A DNA stretch of 64,000 bases from positions 177,363 to 241,362 of the forward strand of contig CAVSGS010000015.1 in NCBI GenBank assembly GCA_963727545.1. The letters run 5' to 3'. A model generated the notes under the pieces. It made no database searches. It worked only from the letters and a program-made list of their open reading frames with translations, and was not told the DNA's origin. A program made the position numbers and the translations under genes. This stretch comes from Flexifilum sp963727545 (GTDB taxonomy: Bacteria > Chloroflexota > Anaerolineae > Aggregatilineales > Phototrophicaceae). Below are positions 55,202-64,000 of the stretch, in pieces. Each line of letters opens with the position of its first letter. The stretch's first letter is position 1.

Positions 55202-57409
55202 ATGAGAAAAACCCACTGGTTGGGTGTAGTAGGCGTCCTGTTCGTGATTGCAGGGATGTCACTTCTGTTCCAATCACGGGTACTCGCGCAAGACGAAGCC
55301 ACCCCCGAGCCTTTTGCGGGGATGAGTGGTCCGATTGAAGGTGAACCGCCTTATCTGGCGGACATCTACACGGAATGGGTCGGCTCGGCTCACGCGGATA
55401 CCACAGCAGAAGCGTTCAATCATTGGAATAGTGAAGGCGCGGTTGCCGCTTCGTGCGCGCGCTGCCACTCCACACCGGGCTTCATCGATTATGTCGGCGG
55501 GGACGGCTCGGAAGCCTTCTCGGTCGAAGCCGATGCGCCAATTGGCACGGTCATCACCTGCGACGCTTGCCACAACAGCGCCGCAATGCAGTTGACCAGC
55601 GTGACCTTCCCGTCGGGCGTCACCATCGACAACGTCGGGTCGGGCGTGCAGTGTATGCAGTGCCATCAGGGGCGCGAGTCGACGGTCAGCGTCAACGCCG
55701 CGATCACCGACAAGGCTGGATTGACGCCGGACTCGAACGAGGTCAGCACCGATCTGAGCTTCGTCAACGTGCACTATCGCGCTGCGGCTGCCACGCTGTT
55801 TGGCGGCGAAGCGATGGGCGGGTATCAGTACGAAGGCAAGTACTATCAGCAGCGCAATCTGCACGCTGAAGGCTTGAACACCTGCACCAGCTGCCACGAT
55901 CAGCACTCGCTGGAAGTCAAAGTTGACCTCTGTGAAAGCTGCCACGAAGACGTCAAGTCGGTTGAGGATCTGCCTTACATCCGTATGAACGGATCGCTGG
56001 TCGATTACAACGGCAACGGCGACACGCTGGAAGGCATCGGCGAGGAAATCAGCGGCTTGCAAGAAATGGAAATGGAAGCCATTCAGGCTTACGCCACTGA
56101 AGTTTCCGGCACCGACATCGCTTACAGTGCTGACAGCTATCCGTACTGGTTCGTGGATACCAACGGCAATGGCGACGTCGACGAAGACGAAGCGACCAAC
56201 GCGAACGCATTCAAAGCGTTCACGCCGGTGCTGCTCGAAGCCACCTATAACTATCAGTTCGTCGTCAAGGACCCCGGTGCATTCGCCCACAATCCCAAGT
56301 ACGTCATTGAACTGCTCTACAACTCGATTGAGTCGCTCAACACTGGTCTGAGTGATCCGATTGACCTGAGCGAAGCGCACCGCGACGACGTGGGACACTT
56401 CAACATCACGGCGGAGCCGTTCCGTCACTGGGACAGCGAAGGCGAAGTCCCGGCGACCTGCTCCAAGTGCCATTCGGCAGCCGGTCTGCCCTTCTATCTC
56501 GAAAACGGCGTGACGATTGCCCAGCCAGTCGCTCAGTCGCTCACCTGCTCGACCTGCCACGACGTGGCGAACAACTTCGAAACCCACCCGGTTGACGAAG
56601 TGACGTTCCCCAGCGGCGCGACGGTCAGCTTCGGCGAAGGCGATGCGGCGAACCTGTGCATCTCCTGCCATCAGGGGCGTGAGTCGACGGTCAGCGTCAA
56701 CAGCGCGATTACCAAAGCGGGCGTTGGTGCCGACGACGTGTCCGATGCCCTGTCCTTCCGTAACGTCCACTACTTCGCCGCCGGCGCAACGCTGTTCGGC
56801 ACCGAAGTCAAGGGCGCGTACGAGTTCGACGGACAGGAATACAACGGTCGCAACATGCACGACGGCGCCGACTACACGACCTGCACCGACTGCCACGAAA
56901 CCCACACGGGCGCCGTGAAGATCGATGCTTGCTCGGACTGCCATGACGTTCGCGATGCCGAAGACTTGCAGTACATTCGCGGCGCTGACGGTGTGGATAA
57001 CGCCGACGACGCCATCGACTTCAACGGCAACGGTGACGTCGAAGAAGGTATCGCGCAGGAAATCGCCAGCTTCCAAGATGCGCTCTATGCGGCAATTCAG
57101 TCCTACGCGACTGACACCGCCGGGGCAGCCATCATCTACTCGCCCAACTCGTATCCGTATTTCTTCGCGGACACGAACGGTAACGGCGAGTTGGATGCGG
57201 ACGAAGCCAACGGTGGCAACAGTTACAAGAACTGGACGCCGAACCTGCTGCGCGCCGCCTACAACTATCAGTATGCGGTCAAGGATCCGGGTCAGTTTGC
57301 CCACAATCCTGACTACATCATGCAGGTGCTTTACGACAGCATCCAAGCGGTCGGTGGTGACGTCTCGAACTTCACTCGCCCGCCCGTGACGGCGTCAGAC
57401 GCTGAATAA
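55202..57409 (+). CDS. Secreted ten-haem c-type cytochrome with EF-hand-like loops (intact copy)
   Basis: A 735-residue protein with a signal peptide (THWLGVVGVLFVIAGMSLLF...VLAQ). There are ten CxxCH motifs: CARCH, CDACH, CMQCH, CTSCH, CESCH, CSKCH, CSTCH, CISCH, CTDCH and CSDCH. The first five and last five fall in two homologous halves, each with HQGRESTVSVN, a NVHYxAAxATLFG motif and, near its end, an EF-hand-like loop (DTNGNGDVDEDEA; DTNGNGELDADEA) and a closing KDPGxFAHNPxYxxxxLYxSI. It is exported and binds ten haems c, so it likely carries electrons outside the membrane; the ccm genes nearby support this. Partners are unknown. A strong GGAAGGA ribosome site precedes the ATG. Confidence 0.9.
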   Translation: MRKTHWLGVVGVLFVIAGMSLLFQSRVLAQDEATPEPFAGMSGPIEGEPPYLADIYTEWVGSAHADTTAEAFNHWNSEGAVAASCARCHSTPGFIDYVGGDGSEAFSVEADAPIGTVITCDACHNSAAMQLTSVTFPSGVTIDNVGSGVQCMQCHQGRESTVSVNAAITDKAGLTPDSNEVSTDLSFVNVHYRAAAATLFGGEAMGGYQYEGKYYQQRNLHAEGLNTCTSCHDQHSLEVKVDLCESCHEDVKSVEDLPYIRMNGSLVDYNGNGDTLEGIGEEISGLQEMEMEAIQAYATEVSGTDIAYSADSYPYWFVDTNGNGDVDEDEATNANAFKAFTPVLLEATYNYQFVVKDPGAFAHNPKYVIELLYNSIESLNTGLSDPIDLSEAHRDDVGHFNITAEPFRHWDSEGEVPATCSKCHSAAGLPFYLENGVTIAQPVAQSLTCSTCHDVANNFETHPVDEVTFPSGATVSFGEGDAANLCISCHQGRESTVSVNSAITKAGVGADDVSDALSFRNVHYFAAGATLFGTEVKGAYEFDGQEYNGRNMHDGADYTTCTDCHETHTGAVKIDACSDCHDVRDAEDLQYIRGADGVDNADDAIDFNGNGDVEEGIAQEIASFQDALYAAIQSYATDTAGAAIIYSPNSYPYFFADTNGNGELDADEANGGNSYKNWTPNLLRAAYNYQYAVKDPGQFAHNPDYIMQVLYDSIQAVGGDVSNFTRPPVTASDAE

Positions 57410-57438
57410 TCTCACTCTACGGCAACACCGTTAACAGC

Positions 57439-57475
57439 AAAATCGGTTGGGCAATCGCCCAGCCGATTTTGTTTT
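57439..57475 (+). terminator. Terminator of cytochrome copy 1
   Basis: AAAATCGGTTGGGC, AATC, GCCCAGCCGATTTT is a 14-bp stem with one or two mismatches followed by GTTTT. Confidence 0.85.
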
Positions 57476-57521
57476 ACCGCCCCGCGACACGTACTCGATT
57501 TGCGTTTCGACAAAAACCGTT

Positions 57522-59735
57522 ATGAGAAAAACCCACTGGTTGGGTGTAGTAGGCGTCCTGTTCGTGATTGCAGGGATGTCACTTCTGTTCCAATCACGGG
57601 TACTCGCGCAAGATGCGAATCCACCCCTGAGCCTTATACAGGGATGAGCGCCCCGATTGAAGGTGAGCCGCCTTATCTAGCGGACATCTACAATGAATGG
57701 GTCGGTTCGGCGCACGCGGATACCACAGCAGAAGCGTTCAATCATTGGAATAGCGAAGGCGCGGTCGCTGCTTCGTGCGCGCGCTGCCACTCGACACCGG
57801 GCTTTATCGATTACGTCGGCGGAGACGGCTCGGATGCCTTCTCGGTCGAAGCCGACGCACCGATTGGCACCGTCGTCACCTGCGATGCCTGCCACAACAG
57901 CGCAGCGATGCAGTTGACCAGCGTGACCTTCCCGTCGGGCGTCACCATCGAGAACGTCGGGTTCGGGCGTGCAGTGTATGCAGTGCCATCAGGGACGTGA
58001 GTCGACTGATTCGGTCAACGCAGCGATTGCCAATAAAGCCGGGCTTGGACGGTGAACTCGAACGAGGTCAGCGCCGACCTGAGCTTCGTCAACGTACACT
58101 ATCGGGCTGCGGCTGCCACGCTCTACGGTGGCGAAGCACGCGGTGGGTATCAGTACGAAGGCAAGTACTATCAGCAGCGCAATCTGCACGCTGAAGGCTT
58201 GAACACCTGCACGAGCTGCCACGATCAGCACTCGCTGGAAGTCAAAGTTGACCTGTGCGAAAGCTGCCATGAAGATGTCAAGTCGGTCGACGACCTGCCT
58301 TACATCCGCATGAACGGCTCGCTGGTCGATTACAACGGCAACGGCGACACGCTGGAAGGCATCGGCGAGGAAATCAGCGGCTTGCAGGAAATGGAAATGG
58401 AAGCGATCCAAGCCTACGCGACCGAAGTTTCCGGTACGGACATCGCTTACAGTGCCGACAGCTATCCTTACTGGTTCGTGGATAAGAACGGCAACGGCGA
58501 AGTCGACGAAGACGAAGCGACCAGCGCGAAACGGCTTCAATGCCTTCACACCGGTGCTGCTCGAAGCCACCTATAACTATCAGTTCGTCGTCAAGGACCC
58601 CGGCGCGTTCGCCCACAATCCCAAGTACGTCATCGAACTGCTCTACAACTCGATTGAATCGCTCAACACGGGTCTGAGTGACCCGATTGACCTGAGCGAA
58701 GCGCACCGCGACGACGTGGGACACTTCAACATCACGGCGGAGCCGTTCCGTCACTGGGACAGCGAAGGCGAAGTCCCGGCGACCTGCTCCAAGTGCCATT
58801 CGGCGGCCGGTCTGCCCTTCTATCTCGAAAACGGCGTGACGATTGCCCAGCCAGTCGCTCAGTCGCTCACCTGCTCGACCTGCCACGACGTGGCGAACAA
58901 CTTCGAAACCCACCCGGTTGACGAAGTGACGTTCCCCAGCGGCGCGACGGTCAGCTTCGGCGAAGGCAACAGCGGCGAACCTGTGCATCTCCTGCCATCA
59001 GGGGCGTGAGTCGACGGTCAGCGTCAACGCCGCCATCGCCAAATCGGGCGCGGGTGACAACGACGTGTCCGATGCCCTGTCCTTCCGCAACGTCCACTAC
59101 TTCGCCGCCGGCGCAACGCTGTTCGGCACCGAAGTCAAGGGCGCTTACGAGTTCGACGGACAGGAATACAACGGGCGCAACATGCACGACGGCGCCGACT
59201 ACACGACCTGCACCGACTGCCACGAAACCCACACGGGCGCCGTGAAGATCGATGCTTGCTCGGACTGCCATGACGTTCGCGATGCCGAAGACTTGCAGTA
59301 CATTCGCGGCGCTGACGGTGTGGATAACGCCGACGACGCCATCGACTTCAACGGCAACGGTGACGTCGAAGAAGGTATCGCGCAGGAAATCGCCAGCTTC
59401 CAAGATGCGCTCTACGCGGCAATCCAGTCCTACGCGACTGACACCGCCGGGGCAGCCATCATCTACTCGCCCGACTCGTATCCGTATTTCTTCGCGGACA
59501 CGAACGGCAACGGCGAGTTGGATGCGGACGAAGCAACGGTGGCAACAGTTACAAGAACTGGACGCCGAACCTGCTGCGCGCCGCCTACAACTATCAGTAT
59601 GCGGTCAAGGATCCGGGTCAGTTTGCCCACAATCCTGACTACATCATGCAGGTGCTTTACGACAGCATCCAAGCGGTCGGCGGTGACGTCTCGAACTTCA
59701 CTCGCCCGCCCGTGACGGCGTCAGACGCTGAATAA
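57522..59735 (+). pseudogene. Second copy of the ten-haem cytochrome, broken by about six indels
   Basis: It begins at the duplicated ATG (57522) with the same signal peptide, and keeps all ten CxxCH motifs in pieces in different frames. Against copy 1 the frame shifts near 57615, 57964, 58040, 58529, 58970 and 59536, mostly in short homopolymers (CGGGTC to CGGGTTC, GCGAAC to GCGAAAC, GCCAAC to GCAAC). It has no ribosome site, as the duplicated unit starts only 4 bp before the ATG. It is either decaying or misread; if the indels are errors it would encode a second full protein. Confidence 0.8.
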
Positions 59736-59764
59736 TCTCACTCTACGGCAATACCGTTAACAGC

Positions 59765-59800
59765 AAAATCGGTTGGGCAATCGCCCAGCCGATTTTGTTT
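59765..59800 (+). terminator. Terminator of cytochrome copy 2
   Basis: The same stem as at 57439 (AAAATCGGTTGGGC, AATC, GCCCAGCCGATTTT), duplicated with the unit. Confidence 0.85.
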
Positions 59801-59889
59801 TACCGCCCCGCGACACGTACTCGATTTGCGTTTCGACAAAAACAGCTATAGTGAATCCTAGATCAACCTGCTGGCTTTCGGAGACATCC

Positions 59890-60952
59890 GTGCTCAAGCG
59901 ATTAATCTCCTTCACGCTCAGTCTGTTGTTCGCGCTCAGTCTGGCGATCATGCCGGTGCAAGCCGGGGGATTTACCGCCACCATTCAAGCGCTGGTCTGG
60001 TCGCCGGATAGTCAAGCCCTGGCTTATGCGACCAAAGAGGGTCTGTTCGTGGTCGATCTCGACGGCAACCAACAGCGGATCGCCGACGTCGATCCGCTGA
60101 ATATGACGCCCGCTTGGTCAGGCGATGGACAAGCGCTGCTCGCCACACAATCGGTTGGCGATCAAGCGCAAATCTACCAGTTCCCCTTATCCGGCGAACC
60201 GGGGATCGCGCTCACCGAGCGTCTCGACGAACAATCCGCTCACCTTTGTACCGGGCAACTTCAGCGGCAGCGATCCGGTCACATCGCCCGACGGTCAATC
60301 GATCGCCTTTCTCGCCTTCCGCGAAGGCGATAGCAATTTATCGCTCTACGTGATGGCAGCCGACGGCAGCGATCAACGGCGGCTGCACGACACCGCCGCA
60401 GCGGATTGCCCGTCCCTTCTGGTCGCCGGACAGCCAAGTGCTCGCCTTCGTCACGCAGCCGGGGCAAGCGCTCGGCGATCTCTATACTGTCAACCGTGAC
60501 GGCAGCGGGCTTACGCAGGTCACCGACAGCCGGCGACGTGGACAGCTACCAGCCGCTTACGTGGCTGCGGATGCGACCAGATTGCGTTCTGCCGTATCTA
60601 TGATCAAGCGCGAGCAGATTGAGCTGAGGGCAGTCGACGGCAGTGAGCACACGTGATTTGGCATCGACGGATGCGCGCCAGCAGATTTCGCCGGACGGTC
60701 TGCGGGCTGCTGTTCGAAGCGCTTGGCTCCAAATGGGGCTACCTCACCCTCATGCGCTTCCACGACGGCGGCACAACGACGCATTCAACTTCCCGGCGAG
60801 CGCGCCTATTACGAGGCTTCATGGTCGCCGGACGGGATGAAGATCGCCTTCGTCACCCGCCGCTTCGACGATCCGCAAGAGCGAGGACATCGTCGTGACG
60901 CAAGGCGGACGGCAGCCAACCGCAGGTGTTGGTCAGCCTCAAGCTGAAGTGA
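59890..60952 (+). pseudogene. PD40/TolB-like beta-propeller protein, several frameshifts
   Basis: It starts at a GTG (59890) with a signal peptide (KRLISFTLSLLFALSLAIMP, then VQAGG) and PD40-type blades: IQALVWSPDSQALAYATKEG; DPVTSPDGQSIAFLAFREGD; FWSPDSQVLAFVTQPGQAL; ISPDGLRLLFEA; ASWSPDGMKIAFVTRRFDD. These lie in different frames, so at least four shifts separate them, and the end is VLVSLKLK plus TGA at 60950-60952. It probably encoded a secreted propeller of about 350 residues. No clean reading exists. Confidence 0.65.
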
Positions 60953-61131
60953 AGCCGCCTACGAAGTCGCCAGTGCGAAACTCTCGTGTTCAAGCAACTC
61001 AAGGGGCGACTGTGCAAACATGGTACTCGCTAAGTTGCGACCCCTATACAGACTCGGGTGCGACGTCTTCAGTGGCGCTATTGGGATAGCGACAGGTTTA
61101 AACCCGTCGCGGTACTGCGTTTTCTTCCCCA

Positions 61132-61178
61132 CACCTCACGGAGAGGGGGTCAGGGGGTGAGGTTGCGGGAGTGAGGTT
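61132..61178. repeat. Family A palindromic element (partial)
   Basis: CACACCTCACGGAGAGGGGG, TCAGGGGGTGAGG and GGAGTGAGGTTAAA show the GGGTGAGGTT end with a shortened left side. The rest of 60953-61183 holds no gene that I can see. Confidence 0.55.
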
Positions 61179-61184
61179 AAATCA

Positions 61185-61212
61185 AAAACCGGGCGATCTG
61201 CCCGGTTTTCTT
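61185..61212. terminator. Bidirectional terminator between PD40 remnant and ccmD
   Basis: AAAACCGGGC (61185-61194), GATCT, GCCCGGTTTT (61200-61209), with T/A tracts on each side. Confidence 0.85.
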
Positions 61213-61233
61213 GTCTCGCTAGAGACGTCGAGT

Positions 61234-61380
61234 CTATTCGTCGATCAACTGCTGCACCAGCGCGGCATCGCGGCGCGCATTGCGCAGCCGGATCGCCAGA
61301 CTGCTGATGTAGAGCGCCAGCACGCCAAAGACGACGACCAGCCCCAGCAGCAGATAAGCATTGGTATCAGGGGTTGTCAT
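61234..61380 (-). CDS. ccmD: CcmD-like small membrane protein (48 residues)
   Basis: The minus strand encodes MTTPDTNAYLLLGLVVVFGV followed by LALYISSLAIRLRNARRDAA and the end LVQQLIDE. One membrane helix, then a basic arm, and the position 12 bp after ccmC match CcmD, which joins CcmC in haem handling for c-type cytochrome maturation. The small size leaves the name resting mainly on context. Confidence 0.75.
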   Translation of the reverse strand: MTTPDTNAYLLLGLVVVFGVLALYISSLAIRLRNARRDAALVQQLIDE

Positions 61381-61392
61381 GATTTATTTCTC

Positions 61393-62174
61393 CTAGTTCA
61401 TCTCGCCCAACTGCTGGCGGAGCAGTTGGGTGCGCTCGAAGGCGTTTTCCAGCCGGATGCGCCACCAGACCAGCGCGGGCGTAATCAGCAGAGTCCAGAC
61501 CATCATGCTCACGCCCAGCGCCGCGCCCATATTCGGCGTCATCGAGAACGAACCCTCGGCATTGGTCGAGCTGGGTCCGATCACCGTCGGGTGGATGGTG
61601 TCGGGGCGCACGCGGGTGATCACGAAGGTGAACACGACCGTCAGAATGGCGAAGATCGAGTAGACCGACGCCAGCTTGCGCCGCTGATCGGGGTTGGCGA
61701 AGGCGTTACGCAGCATCAGGTAGGCGGCGTAAGTCAGCGCCATGATCGCCGCCGACGTCAGCCGAGGATCCCACGTCCACCACGTATTCCACATCGGGCG
61801 CGCCCAAATGCTCCCCGTGATCAGGGTGATCAGCGAGAGCGCCAAGCCAACCTCGACGCCTGCCAGCGCCAGCGTATCCCAGCGCGTTTGCCGGTGCGCA
61901 GATAGGCGACGCCACCGACAAAGGCGGCGCTAAAAGCGACCGAAGCGCCCACGAACGCGCCGAGGTGCATGTAGAAAATCCGCTGGACGTTGCCCTGAAC
62001 GGCGTCGGTACCGGCGTAACCCAGCGCCATGTACAGCGCGCCGATGAAGCCCAATACCGCCAAAATTGTGAGTCCGTACAAGATGCGATCACGTCCCGGC
62101 AGCGACATGGCTGACGCTGTGGGCATGACCTCCCGTGAAGCGACGTGCTGTGTTGCACTCATAGTGCCCTCCAT
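61393..62174 (-). CDS. ccmC: Cytochrome c assembly protein CcmC (haem exporter), one frameshift
   Basis: About 260 residues and six membrane segments. The first part (start possibly MSATQ at 62162) has FIGALYMALGYAGTD, VQRIFYMHLGAFVGASVAF (first haem-binding His) and VGGVAYLRTGKR; after a shift near 61890 the second part continues LALSLITLITGSIWARPMWN with the WWTWDPRLT tryptophan-rich motif, and ends with WWRIRLENAFERTQLLRQQL. This is the CcmC/CcsA haem-handling family, which delivers haem for cytochrome c maturation. A missing C in a GCC run explains the shift. Upstream on the same strand is a cytochrome lipoprotein, downstream ccmD. Confidence 0.88.
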
Positions 62175-62289
62175 TACTAAAAATAGTTGTCTAAAGATGA
62201 TCGTTATAAGTTATTGGTTCAATAGCTGACTTTCGCAGCGGACGTAGGGGCTAAAAAGCCCATACGGCGAACCAACCTAAAGGCGCTAA

Positions 62290-63943
62290 TTATCCGCTTC
62301 CGCTTGATCTTTCATCTGCGATGATCAGCCGCGCTTTCAAGGCGCTGCGCTGCTGTTGATAACTGGCTTCCGCGACTTTGCCCTCGTGATAGCGGACGTC
62401 CAGTTCGGCGATCTGCTTGATCAGCGCGCTGGCGTCGAGCGTCTCCGGCGCGCTGGCTTTCGACTCCGCCGGTGCGCTCGCGCATGAAGAAGCCGAACGC
62501 CGCGCCGATCGCCAGCAAGCCGACGCCGATCAGCACGTAAGCGATGGTGCTGACGCCGCCGACCGGCGCGGTCGTGGTCGTCGCCGGTGCGTCGCCGCCG
62601 CGCCGCCGATGGCGAAGTTCAGCGTCTCGCCCGCCGCGAGGTCGAACGTCGCCGCCGTAGCTGACATAATTGGCGGTCCCATCTGGCGCGTACCCAACTG
62701 GCTGAAGCCGTTGCCGGCGACCGACATGCTGCCGGACTGCACCAAAACTTCAACCTGCCCGTTGAGCGGGTAATCCACCGGTTGAGCGATGGCGAGGCTG
62801 GTGTTGTCCGAATACGGCAGGCTGAAGGCGACGTGCATCACGTAAGCGTCGCCGGGGAACACCGGCTGCGTATCGGAAACTACCGATCCGTTGACCAGAT
62901 AAGTCCCGCCGGAGAAATCTTCGTAAGTCGCGCCGGTCGGCAGCGTGACGCTGGCGGACGGGGGCACGCCGTCGGTCATCTGCACGAAAGCGTGATCCGA
63001 CGAGTTGACGAAGTTGATGATCTGGATGATCTGAAGCTGTCCGGCTTGGCTGTCCGGCTGAACCATCATCAACATGCCGCCGATCTGGATATTCGTCGGG
63101 TCGTCGGTGATCTCGTAGATGTTCAGCGGGATGGTCAGGTCGGGTTCGCCGCGTCGCCGGTGATGATGTCGCTGCTGAAGCTGACACCCGAATAGAGCGT
63201 CGTCAGCAGATATTGCCCGCCGGTCTCGATCGGCACGTCGGCGAAGCGGTAACTGCCGTCGGCGTTGACGGTCGTGTTGAGCGTCTGCGCCCCGTTCCCG
63301 TCACTGCTGATCACGTGCAGGTTGAGCGCCAGATCCGCCGGGACACTCGCGCCTTCGGTCTGGTTGGTGACCGTCCCGCTGACAGTGCCGGTCGCGGCGA
63401 CGGCTTCAGTCGCGGCGGCAGTTGCTGCTGCGTCGCGGCAGCGCTTGCGCTCGGTCGTGGCGACCGGCGTATCCGCCTGCGCGACGGCTGCGGCCGCTTG
63501 TTCAGCGTCGGGGTTACCCAGCGCGTAAACGTAATTGGCGACCGACCAGCGCTCGTCGTCGCTGAGCGTGCCGCCCCACGGCGGCATCATTTTATCCATC
63601 CGCCCGTTGGTGACGATCTCGTACCAATCGGCGGGGGTCGCCCCTGCCGACGTCTGCGGATCGGTGAAGTCGGGCACGCCGGTGATCTGCCCGGAGGTGA
63701 CGAATTCGCCGTCGCCTTTGCCCGACGTGCCGTGACAGCGCGTGCAGTTGGCGGCGTAGACCTGCGCGCCGAGCGCGAGATCGGGCGCGGTCTGGGCACG
63801 CTGACGTCTGCGCGGAAGTGGTCGGAGTGGCGGGCGGGCATCGTCGCGACGATGTCGGGTTCGCCCGCCAGACCGGAGCAGCCCGCCGCGATCAAGGCGA
63901 GTAGAACCAATCCAACCAGCGGTTGAAGTCGTTTCAAAATCAT
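62290..63943 (-). CDS. Lipoprotein with c-type cytochrome domain, beta domains and C-terminal membrane helix; four frameshifts
   Basis: The N-terminus is a lipoprotein signal (LVGLVLLALIAAGCSG). In the next frame are a haem motif AANCTRCHGTSGKGDGEF and a distal Met region MDKMMPPWGGTLSDDERWSV, a class I cytochrome c domain. Next come a carboxypeptidase-regulatory-like segment (GTVSGTVTNQTEG, NADGSYRFADVPIETGGQYL), a beta-rich region with DAYVMHVAFSLPYSDN, a helix VLIGVGLLAIGAAFGFFM and a cytoplasmic-looking helical tail (SALIKQIAELDVRYHEG) ending at TAA 62290-62292. Shifts lie near 63800, 63145, 62600 and 62482. Restored length is about 550 residues. Role unknown; it probably passes electrons or works with cytochrome c maturation, as it precedes ccmC. 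Confidence 0.7.
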
Positions 63944-64000
63944 AATCCGTTCTTGTCCGTACTAGTGGGTCGATTTAATGTATTGGGCTATCGTTTGCTC
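63944..64000. other. Upstream region of the cytochrome lipoprotein, no feature seen
   Basis: The last 57 bases hold no coding sequence or recognisable promoter. Confidence 0.4.

Larger units (their letters stand above)
55198..59843 (+). repeat. Tandem duplication of a 2.32-kb unit carrying the cytochrome gene and its terminator
   Basis: The unit begins CGTTATGAGAAAAACCC at 55198 and again at 57518, and ends TTTGCGTTTCGACAAAAAC near 57517 and 59843. Both copies include the gene, the hairpin terminator and 40 bp beyond. They are very similar throughout, so the event is recent. Copy 1 has a ribosome site (GGAAGGA) upstream that lies outside the unit and is therefore missing from copy 2. Confidence 0.9.

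Noticed and set aside
55274..57346. Minus-strand frame opposite the decahaem cytochrome
   Set aside because: Val/Arg-rich shadow frame; the plus strand has ten haem motifs and a signal peptide.

Overview
The window is about 60% G+C and reads as a chromosomal piece of a Chloroflexota bacterium, most likely Anaerolineae-like. This is inferred from gene content and from dense families of intergenic palindromes, not from a marker gene. There are no rRNA or tRNA genes, phage genes, transposases or CRISPR arrays that I can see.

Layout. 1-10.4 kb: a truncated DUF2254 membrane protein, a TPR remnant, then a minus-strand sugar block: GH2 beta-galactosidase, Uma2-type protein, GH13 amylase-family enzyme, galactokinase and galactose-1-phosphate uridylyltransferase. 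RidA and an M20 carbamoylase/allantoate-type amidohydrolase follow. 10.5-21 kb: NfeD/stomatin pair, APH-like kinase, several small hypotheticals, a degenerate MBL protein, a receiver-like/DUF309 fusion, an alpha/beta hydrolase, an Mrp/NBP35 ATPase and a secreted beta-helix protein. 21.4-33 kb: PucR-type regulator, two secreted proteins, IolB, an orphan ABC-2-type permease, a sugar isomerase, an iron-permease-family protein, a metallophosphoesterase-GNAT-NUDIX operon and a GH3 enzyme.

33.2-50.7 kb is the centrepiece: a minus-strand block, mostly overlapping or tightly packed, reading hoxE-F-U-Y-H, maturation protease, hypF, hypC, nifJ (pyruvate:ferredoxin oxidoreductase), a dihydroorotate-dehydrogenase-like gene, hypD, hypE and ppdK. 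It links pyruvate formation and oxidation to a group 3d NAD-coupled bidirectional [NiFe] hydrogenase. hypA and hypB are not in the window. Divergent from it is crtB-crtI (carotenoid synthesis); the shared spacer has CRP/FNR-like half-sites.

53.8-64 kb: a small membrane protein, a flavodoxin, a ten-haem secreted cytochrome c with EF-hand-like loops, a complete tandem duplicate of it that is broken by indels, a broken PD40 propeller gene, and on the minus strand a cytochrome-c lipoprotein-ccmC-ccmD set for cytochrome c maturation.

Two window-wide themes matter. First, intergenic DNA is full of structured repeats: about 105-bp palindromes with AACCTCACCCC ends, GTAGGGGC...GCCCCTAC palindromes, GAGTACT-type arrays, and a composite element whose two ends carry matching palindromes that differ between loci. 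Some supply stop codons or C-terminal tails to genes. Second, at least about 25 single-base frameshifts split otherwise conserved genes. Many lie in short homopolymers, which points to sequencing or assembly error rather than gene decay; affected genes are annotated over their full reconstructed span.
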